A stretch of 36,754 nt of DNA, taken from the NCBI GenBank assembly GCA_009869945.1, contig WIXG01000577.1, positions 1-36,754 on the forward strand, in the 5' to 3' direction. Position numbers and translations under genes: made by a program. Source of the DNA: Mesaphorura yosii. Its lineage: Eukaryota > Arthropoda > Collembola > Poduromorpha > Tullbergiidae. The notes under the pieces were generated by a model. The model saw only the letters and a program-made list of their open reading frames with translations. It made no database searches and was not told the origin of the DNA. Positions 1 to 10,038 of this stretch are shown here, piece after piece. Numbering within the stretch: position 1 is the first letter of the stretch; every line of letters begins with the position of its first letter.

Positions 1-105
1 TGACATGGGTGGATTCTGTCATGGGTGGGTTTTGTCGTAGGTGGGTATTGACCGGTGGGTTTTGGTACGGGTGGGTTTTGTCGGGTGGATTTTGTCGTGT
101 TACGG
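1..105. repeat. degenerate G/T-rich tandem repeat
   Basis: About six imperfect copies of a unit close to GGGTGGGTTTTGTC follow one another, with spacing varying from about 14 to 20 bases (for example near 6, 24, 40, 54, 70 and 85). The strand is strongly G/T biased with runs of GGG. It looks like a decayed minisatellite and may continue left of the window. No coding frame is supported. Confidence 0.7.
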
Positions 106-1601
106 AACCGGACTCCCGTGTAATAAATCTATAAAGCTCTATGCTCTGTCTGCCTCGCGCGGTGCCGGTGAGAGTCTCACAGCAAGTGCTGAAAGGACTA
201 AGAATTAAAAACACACGCAATTCCGAGCAAAGATAATGATTATGCAATAGTTAATACAAACAGTAACAAATATTTAACTGCATAATTTAAATGAGGGTTC
301 CCACGCCACGCTGCTCGTCTGCCGCTGAGAATTTAGCTTGGGAATAATCAGGCTGTAATTTTATGCATGTGTAAGCTATTTCGTTTAGTAAGACTAGAAT
401 GCGCAGAATAAGGGGGAATTCAACTGTGCCAAAGCAATTGCAATGCTCTGCTACCACAGAATTCGTTCTCTGCAGAATTTTAACGTTTCATGGAAATTGT
501 AACTCAGTCGTTGCAGCGTTAAATGAATGCGACGTTGGGCATCACACAATTTATTCGTATCGATCAAGCTTCGCTCGCACAGCTTGAGCTCCGGTCTGCA
601 CTTCGGAGCGCATTCTTTGCAACAGTGATTTTAGCACGACAAAAGTGCTCTCACTCTTTGTGATTGCGACGTTCGTCTCGAATCCGATCCAAATCACAAG
701 CTGCTGCTATCTACAAGTGGATGAAGCCCGGTGTATCAGAAAGATTATTTTTTCAGCTCTTTATCCGATGGCTCTATTGTCAGTCCACGGCAGTGCACAA
801 AAAATGCATCCAGGCACTTGAAAGTGAAGAGAATGATATTAAACCATGGCCTGGCAATTCGTGGTGTTGAAAGGGTTCAATTTTCGAATAAATAAAAATG
901 TGCATTGAATCAGAATTCAATTCTCTTTATTATCGCTACACTGGAAGTTAAGCTACTGAATCAAGTGTTAGGCCGATGCATTGCATTTCTGAACGCGCAC
1001 GGTGAATTTGAATGTGGACTGGGAGTTCAGTGCATTTGACTGACTCAAAGAAAGATTAATTGCTCAGGTTGTTGGTTGGACTGTGGTAAGACTATCTAAG
1101 GCGCATGGGCAGAAGATGGAACAAGCACTAAATACTAAATGCATTTAATAATACGGTTTAATGAGTAAAAGAGAATTTTACCGCAGACGATGAATGGTCC
1201 TATGCCCATATTTGTCCATCCAGCACTTTTTATGCTGCTTCACCATCGCTGCCTCGTAGCGTGTTCGCACTGCTGCACTTTGGCTGCAGCGTGTAATGCA
1301 GGCTGGAATTAATGACCAAAATGCATTTTATTGACTTTGATACATGTGACTAAATTAATCGTATTGTAAGCTAAAACTCTTTTTAAATACGATGGTTTTC
1401 ACTTTCTCGTTTTGGTCAAATTCAATTGAGAAGAGTGCGTGCGATGAGAATAAGACCGCAATGGGAGTAAAATGCACTCTGCCTCTCGAAGATATCAGTT
1501 TACAGTGCAATGCGTCTGTATTTGATTTCTGATGCCAAGGTTATGCGTTTGGTTTGTTCTGACAGGTCATTCGTGCATCGCTGCATTTTCCACGCTTGCA
1601 G
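106..1601. other. non-coding stretch, probably intron or 5' flank of the integrin gene
   Basis: No convincing coding region is present. The short open frames here (for example 399-587 and 664-870) resemble no family and lack credible splice sites. The first integrin exon to the right opens after an acceptor (cgcttgcag, ending 1601) in the middle of the beta-propeller, so this interval is most likely the 3' part of an intron whose upstream exons are outside the window. That would make it over 1.6 kb, much longer than the introns further 3' in the gene. Confidence 0.5.
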
Positions 1602-4097
1602 ACATTTGGCTATTCATTATCTGGCGGAATGGATCTGGACAAGAATTCATATCCTGATTTATTGGTGGGTGCATATGAGTCGTCTACAGTCGTACTGCTG
1701 CGGTCCAGACCGATCATCGATATCGTGGCAGAAGTGCGAGGAAATCTGACTGGAATCGATCCGGCTCAAGAAGGTTGTGCTGCAGATCCAACTTCTGAGC
1801 AAGTCTGGTAAGTTCTGCTGGAAGAAATTCTAGACTCCTCATGACATGAATAAGGACCTTGATTTTGATCTCGAATTTTGTGCACAGTTTTGAAATTGAA
1901 GCCTGCTTCGAAATACGTGAGTTGACTCAAGTCCGTGCAGACAGCCTCACAGTCATCTGCAAAATGGAAGCCGAGACATTCATTCAGGGCCGAAAATTTT
2001 CTCGAGTTGAGTTCAACTCGTCGAGAGATCAAGAACGGTCTCAGGTTGTGCAGCTGGAGAAGAACATTAGGCGAAGTGACTTGGGCAGGGAGTGCTGGCG
2101 AGAAATTGTCTACATCAAAGTAAGTTCGGACGACTTCGGGCTGATTACAATCACAAATTCATTTCACCAACTCAAATTCACTGATAAATTCACAAACCCA
2201 TTTCATTTCAGGAGCACACAAAAGATATCCAGACACCAATTCCTTTCAAGCTGACGTACACGCTCAAGCAACGCATCCCTCGCTACATGCCAAATGTTCC
2301 AACGCTGCCAACCATACAGAACTACCCGATTCTCAACCAGCAAGAAGCGTCCAAAATATTCCACGCGCACTTCGAAAAGGATTGCGGGGATAACGAACTT
2401 TGTGAGAGCGACTTGTATCTCAAGGCCACAACCGATTTGCAGCTGGAACCTGAGACTGGAAACTACGTCTTTCTGTTGGGCACGAAGGAACTCATATTGA
2501 ACATCTCAATTGGCAATTTTGGAGAACCGGCCTACGAAGCGTACTTGTTTCTCTCGCATCCACAATCCGTACAGTACAAAGGCAGAGGACTCGAGGTAAG
2601 CGTCCAACAGCATTTTGTCGAAATTATTCATCTCTTTTTACAAAGTTTCATTTCCTGATTCAGGGAGCAGATTTCGGCTGTTCGCCATTCAACATTACGT
2701 TGGTGGTTTGTCCGTTGGGCAATCCTTACAAGAAGTCACGAGGTCTGGAATCGCTGTCACTAAGATTTGACGCTGTGGGGCTCAAGGATATCGAAACGAG
2801 GCTGGACTTCCAGCTGTGGGCCAATTCAACCTCTCTCGAAACTGAAGAACAAAACGATCATGTGAACGTGTCCGTAACTGTTGTGAAGGTGGCAGAATTG
2901 GTTGTCACCGGGTAAGATCTCAACAGAAATTCCATAGTATAATCGGCTATTATGTATTAAATATCAACGAGATGTGTCTGTTCATTTTTACAGTCGAAGC
3001 GAACCGACAAAAATTGCGTACACGGGGTCAGTAAAAGGAGAGTCGGCCATGAGGAATGTGGTCGAAATTGGACCGAAAGTAACGCATGTGTACGACATTT
3101 ACAACAAAGGACCATGGAAAGCGTCACATTTCAACATAATTATATTCTGGCCGCACCAAGTTGGCAACAATCATTCCAACCCAGAAGGCAAGTGGTTGCT
3201 GTATCCAGACAAGCCGCCGGAAGTTCAAGGAGATGGACAGTGCAGTGTTAGTGAAGTCCTTATCAACGTACTTAACCTCTCACATCCACTCACCTCTGGT
3301 GAAGCAAACCTTCCTCTGCCCGACATTACCGAATTGCCCGATGTCGTCTTTACGCCCGACCGCGTGAACGCAGAGAAGAGTGACTTGCGAAAGCGAAGGA
3401 CGAAGCGAAGCCCAAGTTTATCGACTGAAACGGTTGTCTCGCCAGATATTGAATACGACAGCGAAGGAAATAAGAGAAAAGTAGTCAAGATGGTAGGAAA
3501 GAATACTTGAACAAAGGTTACTTGATTGAGATCAAAGAAATATAATCGTTGAAATTTCAGGATTGTACTCGAGGATCAGCAATGTGCTTCCGTATTAATT
3601 GCGTGATAAAGAACCTACTGCCCTTGGAGTCTGCTGTAATTAAAATCCATTCCCGGTAAATAAGTCATCCACAAAATTTGTTCTTTAACCTGCTAACTAA
3701 TGATTTGACTCTTCTTCAATTAAGGTTATGGTCGAGCACGCTTGTGGAGGATTACCCGCACGTCGACGAGGTTCGAGTCTACTCCAAAACGCAAATCGAA
3801 ATCACGGACGACAACCGGCCGGTACCGGGCAACGACACTGCACATGCAGTCACAATTTGTGAACCAGACCTAAAACTTAAGGTACATTACCATAAGTCGT
3901 TAAAGTGACTGTCTAAAACATTGAGTTATCTCTTTTCGTAGGCCAAATACGATGGTGTTGATTGGTGGGTATACGTGCTAGCCACTCTTGTTGGCATTTT
4001 CCTTCTTGCTCTGATCGTCTATTGCCTACATAAATACGGGTTCTTCAAGAGGAGAAGGCCTCAACCAACGCACACTGCCAGCGTCATTAAATCTTAG
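1602..4097 (+). CDS. integrin alpha subunit, 3' part (8 exons)
   Basis: Integrin alpha chains pair with beta chains as cell-surface receptors linking extracellular matrix to the cytoskeleton. Eight exons join in phase: 1602-1807, 1888-2119, 2212-2595, 2664-2911, 2994-3492, 3561-3655, 3725-3881 and 3942-4097 (TAG), giving 658 visible residues. The first exon holds an FG-GAP repeat ([14 protein letters not shown]) with a DxDxNxxxD calcium loop. Exon 3 has the calf/thigh cysteine pattern [12 protein letters not shown] basic site RKRRTKRS (3388-3411) fits furin cleavage into heavy and light chains. The last exon encodes one membrane helix followed by [10 protein letters not shown], the hallmark GFFKR membrane-proximal motif, and a short 16-residue tail. 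The cleaved-chain layout resembles insect alphaPS2 and vertebrate alphaV/alpha5 types, but the subclass is inferred. Signal peptide and propeller repeats 1-6 are not in the window. A likely polyadenylation signal lies at 4417. Confidence 0.95.
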
Positions 4098-5464
4098 CTG
4101 TAACTAAATTATTTAACTTATTTTTATACGGAATCAAGTTAACTAGTTCGTTGTTGCGTCACATTTTTATACAAGAACTACTCTACGAATACAATTTTTA
4201 TTGTTAAACGTATTTTCTTTGCTTAGTCTCAAATATTTAATGACATAATGACAACCTTGTTGCTAAGGCTCTTGTATATCCCTCGACTATGTACAGCTGA
4301 TTACCAGACTTCAATTCCAAGGACATTAGAGCGTACAATTAACTCGCGAATACGTCCAAATTCTTCGCCCATTCTTTAGAAGCAACCTTCCATCCTTTGT
4401 GAGATATTTATTTCCAAATAAAAGTAGAATAACAATTGACATCTAAACTTTAGGCAGCTTCGAACGAGCTTCTCGTAAAGATTGTCGTCTACGTTAAGGA
4501 AAAAGTGGTATACACACAAGTGGATCTTAACTTGTACTATAATGCGTCTAATATAATTTGTCATGTCCCGAGGTGGATACACTTCAGGGCTAGATTGTAT
4601 TCTCGAACTTGAACTAGAAATTGTGTAAACTGTCAATACATCAGGTGTATTTAGTCATTAGCGAACTCTATCCTGGTGGAATTATCTCGATTCCTAAGCT
4701 TATTTATGAACAAGTTGAATAGGATTCTAGCTATCCTATTTTCGTTACTTTCTACGTGAAGCGAAAATTAGTACAGAGCGGCGCTGTTAAGCATTACTGA
4801 TTGTGATCCGACGTGGGTTTAAAAGACGAACACATTTACATGTACAAGTATTGTTGGAATTCAGTGACAAAGACATGAACCGCAGTGATAAACTTAATTA
4901 TAATTAAGACACGTTGTATAGAAGTATTCCAACCATGCAAAAAACTAAACTGTCCGAATACATAGAAACAAATAAATTAAAAACTGAGAGCAGTCTTGAG
5001 CTATTCAGTCATTCTGTTCATTATTCTTTAGAGAGTTAGATGAGCACATCAGGTGGGAGTTCAAGTGGTTCATAAAGAGTAGTCAATTCTGCAAAAAGAA
5101 ATGTTCAGCCACTGTTAAAGTACAGCACAATTCAGCTGACGTAATTTTTGAAGCTTTGTTCGATTGGCCCTTTAACCCACTTTGACTCTACTAGTGGAGA
5201 AGTAATTAACTTATTTACTTTCATCTCATTTGTATATTTTGGCATATGTCTCACTCAGACAAAAATTGAAAGCAAGTGCGCATTGTTTTCTTAATTTGCA
5301 GATCGATTATCAAAGATTGCAACAATCACACAAAGGATCAGATTACTCTCAAAGGGAACTGCATGAATTGGGAAAACAATACCAAAGTGGTGGGCATTAA
5401 GCTTCATGAAATCATTGTATTCGTGTCAAGTTCAAATAGAAAAACGAAAAGGTTCAAACTCAAG
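4098..5464. other. integrin 3' UTR and intergenic stretch
   Basis: AT-rich sequence without a supported gene. The left part is presumably the integrin 3' UTR. The right part, up to the ATG at 5465, is presumably the 5' flank of the small secreted-protein gene. An upstream in-frame open stretch (from 5276) begins at GTG and is not needed to explain the protein, whose signal peptide starts at 5465. Confidence 0.5.
4417..4422 (+). terminator. candidate polyadenylation signal of the integrin gene
   Basis: This is the first canonical AATAAA on the + strand after the integrin stop, about 320 bases downstream. Another AATAAA lies near 4970. The assignment rests on position only. Confidence 0.35.
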
Positions 5465-6069
5465 ATGTTTGCAATTATAAAATTTGCACTTCTCCTCATC
5501 TTCATTATATGGCACGTGAATGCTGAAGGAGAAACCCAGGTGCCTGCGGAAGTACAGGAGACTTCTACAGGCGAAACTCCTGTACAAGCTGACACGCAAG
5601 TGCCTGTCGAAGCAAAAGAGACTCCAGCAAACGACGCTCCTGCAGAAGCTGAAGGCGACGCACCTAATGGAACGACAACAGAAGCTTCGCCCGAGGACGA
5701 AACAACGATAATAGCAAACTTTAAGAAAAATATCATCAGCAAGCGTGTAAGTTGGCTAAGATTTTCACGAGCATGACGAAAAAAAGTTACAAAGCGCATT
5801 GGTACTTCCAGGTTCTAGATCCCAAGGACTATGCGTTAAAGTTTGAGAATTTGGTTCCGCCCGAGTTTCGCTTAACTAACAAAAACTGGCCTGGACATGT
5901 TAGTACAAATCTTTTTATTAGTACACTAATACTTGCTAGTTCTCTTTTTCGTCCCCAATAGCCCACTAACTTTTCACGTTTATTTAATACAGACATTTTT
6001 CCACAATATCTTCGCATGTCGCCAGAAGAAAAGGAAAAACACCGATTGCAGTGGAAGATTTTTGTATAG
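5465..6069 (+). CDS. small secreted protein with acidic 20-residue repeat, unrecognised
   Basis: I do not recognise the family. The ATG at 5465 opens a hydrophobic signal peptide (MFAIIKFALLLIFIIWHVNA) with likely cleavage near residue 20. A Thr/Glu/Ala/Pro-rich segment follows, containing two imperfect 20-residue repeats (one beginning ETQVPAEVQET, the next DTQVPVEAKET). Exon 1 ends at 5746 at a strong GTAAGT donor; exon 2 is 5812-5902 and exon 3 is 5993-6069 (TAG). With the donor GTACAA at 5903 the phases agree and the C-terminus reads as a compact charged domain (FPQYLRMSPEEKEKHRLQW), giving about 149 residues. A donor at 5899 would give a different, poorer C-terminus. It could be a secreted mucin-like, cuticular or reproductive protein, but nothing seen decides this. 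It ends about 90 bases from the receptor exon relic on the opposite strand. Confidence 0.6.
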
Positions 6070-6160
6070 GCTCCGGCATGCACAGCCATACTCATATTAG
6101 TTAAGTTAGTTTAATTTTACTCTGGGCGAATTGTAAAAGAGAATATAGTATTCCATAAAG

Positions 6161-6420
6161 TCACACACCACGCATACACGATTTATCCGTGATTTTTCCA
6201 TTGTCGTCGAATGCCCGTACATTCTTGTTGTACGAACTTCCAAGCAGCTCATTCAGAATCCGTTGTTCGGCGATTCGTTCCACCACTGTTGAACTAAACG
6301 AGTCAAATACAGTGCCATATGCTAAGTATTTTAAGGTTTCATTCATGTTACTTTCCGATCAGTGTGATGCAAAATGACGCAATCACTGTTGGGATCAAGG
6401 CACATGTCACTCCACCAGCA
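6161..6420 (-). pseudogene. orphan exon 1 of a GluCl-like receptor
   Basis: Read on the minus strand, 6161-6346 encodes VVERIAEQRILNELL followed by SSYNKNVRAF, closely matching exon 1 of the complete receptor at 8233-8476 (AEQRILNEILNQSYDRTIRAF). Upstream, a hydrophobic signal-peptide-like stretch (MTCALIPTVIASF, from about 6399) is in a different frame, and in-frame stops separate the two. At the place where the intact exon has its donor (GGTAATC) the copy reads GGAAAAATC, so the GT is lost. No matching exon 2 (the VNMYVRSI segment) appears further downstream on the minus strand to 4098. I read this as the remnant of a tandem duplication. An alternative is a real gene with unusual splicing whose other exons diverged beyond recognition. 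Confidence 0.75.
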
Positions 6421-6514
6421 TACGGCGACCGCATCATCGTTGTTTACGCGCTTGGAGTGTGCAGCAAAAAGTTGGAATTGATACTATTTGAAACATCATG
6501 TGTGGTGTTATTCA

Positions 6515-6535
6515 TGAGTCATGATTCATGACTCA
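6515..6535. promoter_or_regulatory. near-perfect 21-bp palindrome with paired TGAGTCA/TGACTCA
   Basis: TGAGTCATGATTCATGACTCA is symmetric except at its centre. Each end is an AP-1-type core (TGAGTCA and its complement). It lies between the orphan receptor exon and the 3' end of the intact receptor gene. A regulatory role is inference; chance is possible. Confidence 0.3.
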
Positions 6536-6694
6536 CGACGCGGCTCGGCGTTTAGCTTTATTGCAAGGTCAATTTGATCGCTCAAAGAACAAACGGTTTA
6601 AACTAATTTGGCCCAATTATCGTTAATTTTATGAAATGCTGGTGTCATTTAGAACGAATAACGAAACATGTGTGAATAAGTATAGGAACTATAA

Positions 6695-6700
6695 TTTATT
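6695..6700 (-). terminator. candidate polyadenylation signal of the GluCl-like gene
   Basis: AATAAA on the minus strand, about 86 bases beyond the stop codon of the receptor gene, a typical distance for a short arthropod 3' UTR. Confidence 0.45.
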
Positions 6701-6785
6701 CACGGCAAGTCAACCAATCAGAAACTACAGATAGACTAAAGGCAAAGGTTTGAGTGATTTGATATCTGAGTGATTTGAGCCTAGT

Positions 6786-8476
6786 TTACCATTTGTAATA
6801 TCCGAAGTACACACAAACAAAGAATAAGAATGTAACCGGGTACAGCATTCTCATGACAATATCGAGCACATGTGGACAATGATGCTTCCAAGCACGAATT
6901 TCGTCCAGTAACCTGGTTTGTGGCTTGATGTTGCTTTCGTTTGAGCACCAGATTTGATTCCTTGCCAGGTAATTGACTACGATGAATTGGATTACGGTAA
7001 CGAAGACGAATGTGAGACAGGTTCCGGTCCAGACATCGATTGCCTTTGTGTAGCTGACAATGGGGCCAGTTGTATTCATTTGCTGGACGAGGACGGCATT
7101 CACGAGCAGCGTGAGGACGCTCATAATGAGACGGCCGACCGCGACTGGGCCGTGGCCCTCAAGCCAAAATGTAAGCCAGGCAATGATCACCAACATGGTG
7201 CAAGGGATGTATACCTCGACCAGGTAGCTGTTGAATTCTCGCTTAAAAATCAAGTCAACTCGTAGACAGCTGTAGGTGCCTGTGTTTGTCTGAGAATCGC
7301 AGTGATCAGTAACAAATTGTGACAGAGAGAACTTCGACAAATGCAGGTACGGGCTAATTTGGACCGGGTCGTTTTGCTTCCATTTGAAGATGATGTCGTT
7401 TGTTGTGTGTCCATCTGAAATTAAGATTTTGAGATAGCATGAAGCCCAGGCCCACAGGTGAACGACATGAGTTGGAAACCCAAGAATTACTTACAACTTG
7501 CCATTCTCATGCTACATGTTTGCATGTCAAAAGGATACATCCTCATAATCATGGGGCATGACAATGTCAGTGAAATTCTGAAAGAATGGGTCATGAGATC
7601 ATACTTAGAAATATGCACGAACGTTCTGAAATAAATTACCGTGTGCTGTGGAGAACGTTTCCATCCGGGAATATTCTGGTGTACGAGTTTGAAAACAGAA
7701 GCTCATGCCTGTGACTTTCGACCTCGTTCGAGAAAAACAAGTCGGGGATCCAGATTCGAGACGGGTCAGTCAAAGTCAAGTATGGCAGTTTGTCAGCATC
7801 TGTACATCAATTCGTAACAGTTAAGTTTATTTTGCCATATTTATAAGAATAAATCGCATCAACCTTTCTTCGAAGAGTAAGCTAGCCGTGCATCGTACCA
7901 GCTCATGCGGAACGTGAGCTGATTGCTCCATAACTGTGTTCAATTTAAAATATCAAGGGTATTGCTGATTGCAGCCTGCCAAACTTAAGCAAATGTACGT
8001 ACCATACTGACGTCGTCAATGTCCTTGATTGACCTCACGTACATGTTGACGCCAACAATGGTAGGATCGTCTCCTAAAGACGAACAAAAGAACATGACTC
8101 ATTAAGTATTGACCCATTAAGACGGCTGCGCTAGCTTTTGCACGTCAGTCGCGTTTCGCTTTCTTGTAGCTCAAGCCGTATATTCCGTGTAGAAATAATG
8201 CCGTCGTTTCTAAATGTCATGAGTGAGATTACCTGCAGTATCGTTGCTGAAGGCTCGGATAGTTCTATCATACGACTGGTTCAAAATTTCATTCAGAATC
8301 CGTTGCTCAGCGACTCCCTTGTGAAACCTGTCGACAAAATTGAACGGAAAATATGGTAAAATTATTTCTAGCCATCGCAGCTTGACTTCGCTCTTCACTA
8401 CAAACCTCTGCGCGCCACATTGGTAAGAGAGTGTGACTAACAGCAATCCGAGAATCAGAAAACGTCCCTTGCCCAT
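6786..8476 (-). CDS. GluCl-like Cys-loop ligand-gated channel subunit, complete
   Basis: Glutamate-gated chloride channels are pentameric inhibitory receptors of protostome nerve and muscle. Six exons join in phase: 8476-8233, 8073-8003, 7933-7864, 7799-7640, 7577-7495 and 7414-6786, giving 418 residues. The protein starts with a signal peptide (MGKGRFLILGLLLVTLSY). The ligand-binding domain carries VNMYVRSI, LTFRMSW, IWIPDLFFSNE and the Cys-loop (two Cys 13 apart, around YPFD). A second Cys pair, DHCDSQTNTGTYSC, is typical of GluCl and glycine receptors. Residues known from the nematode GluCl structure to touch glutamate (Arg in YVRS and TFRM, SY in MASYG, T and Y in NTGTYSC) are kept. Four membrane helices follow, with a very short M3-M4 loop (about 37 residues) and an end just after M4 (YFGYYKW). 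M2 is odd: the usual PAR preceding the pore is replaced by VGR, and positions 2' and 6' are Ile and Leu. It may be a modifying subunit or a channel with altered conduction. Confidence 0.93.
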
Positions 8477-10038
8477 CGTGGATTAGATTCAGGTTCACAA
8501 GACGATACGAGAACTCGATTTGATGTGGCTGCGGCACGGAAGATCTTGAAGTGTGTTACAGAACCGGCGTCCACGACTGAATAATTTGCTGGTGTGTTCC
8601 ACGATTTTTATAAGAAGAGCATTTACCATCTACTCTTTAATCGGCACCTGGTATATATGTAACCAAAAATATCAGAAACTGTAAGAGATACACAGAAACT
8701 GATTTCACAGTCTATCGTGGTCCTCAACTCCGTCAGAATATTTTTACCTATAGAGTTTTTTCTCACACTCCCCATTCTGATATGTACACTTGATAAAGTC
8801 TTGGCTGTTCTTCGCTTTCACTCAATCTATAAATGGCGTGCATGGCATATGATGATGTGCTCGGATTCTCTGCAATGACGTTGTTGTTTTTGTGTTGGCC
8901 CTAGACGCAACAATCTTTCGAGGACCTTTGCCAAGTTTGCCTGTAGATTAGTGTTGAGACAGGCTCGAGTGCGGTTTTGTCACGGTTTATACAGCCACAG
9001 TCCAGTCACCGAATTTCGGTGACACCGGCTTCTAGCTAATATGAATCGTTGCCCTCATATAATGCCACTTAATCAATGTGTTTTTGACTCTTGACCTTCG
9101 TCCAAGTTTAGAACTAATAACATTAATAATGGTCAACCATCATGGAAACTTTTATCATTTTGTTTATGACATTCTGGATGACGCTATCGTGCGAAAATAA
9201 GATCAATTGAAGATGAACTCTAATGCCAAAAGTCAAAGCCTCTAAGGCAATCAGAGTGAAATTGGTCAGTAGTCGAACCTGTTTATGCGCGTTTGTAATT
9301 AAAAGCTTACATAATTAGAAAGATTCCGGACGCAGAATTCTTGGAACAAGAAGCAAGACGCAATAGAGACAACGTTATCTGAAGACTCAAGTCATGAGCG
9401 AAAAGTCGCTGGATAGGCAAAGTTAAAAGTTATTGCTTCAGACGCTGTAAATTCGCAAATCGTTGTCGTCAATTTAACTCAATCTCATTAAATGATATTT
9501 CAGGTCAAAGTCATCCTTTCATAATTTATGCACAAGAAAATGTGACTTTTCGTCCTGGGACTCACTTTAAGCCCATTCAATGATTTCGAGTATTAATTCG
9601 ACCTTCCAATCGTGGACTTCCAATGTCAAAATTATGGGAGTGCTATGTCTCTTAATTGATCCATTGCTGCTTACTGATTATTGCAACAACTAGCGAGTGA
9701 ATATGCTGTGTCTTTGGGATAGGAGAAGTGCCACAATATACATTTATTGATTCGATTTAACAAAAAATAAAAATAAATTGAATTTGCAACCTCACTGGTA
9801 ATTCTGATTCGAATTATAACATGATTTAAGTGTTGGGCGCACAAAGCAGCCATGTTTCGTAGCAAAATACATATTCTTAGAGATTACAAATAATTAATAA
9901 TACTGTACATTACAAAATACAGACTAAAGTACACCTAAAATTAAGATTTAAAGCTTCACACCGGGGGTTACCTTCGTGGCCTGTGCAAAATCTGTCACGA
10001 AGTGATATCACAGCGCAGTGTTCTTTGTTATAATTTTT
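8477..10038. other. intergenic stretch between the receptor and Artemis genes
   Basis: No gene is supported. The left part should hold the promoter and 5' UTR of the receptor gene (minus strand). The right part should hold the 3' UTR of the Artemis-like gene, and a minus-strand AATAAA occurs near 9740. The one short open frame (9671-9865, minus) resembles nothing known. Confidence 0.5.

Noticed and set aside
5404..5799. 131-codon minus-strand open frame, Ser/Ala/Val-rich
   Set aside because: It is the shadow of the small secreted-protein exon on the other strand; repetitive composition leaves both strands open.
6954..7265. 103-codon + strand open frame
   Set aside because: It is the antisense of the receptor's membrane-domain exon, whose minus-strand reading is clearly the real one.
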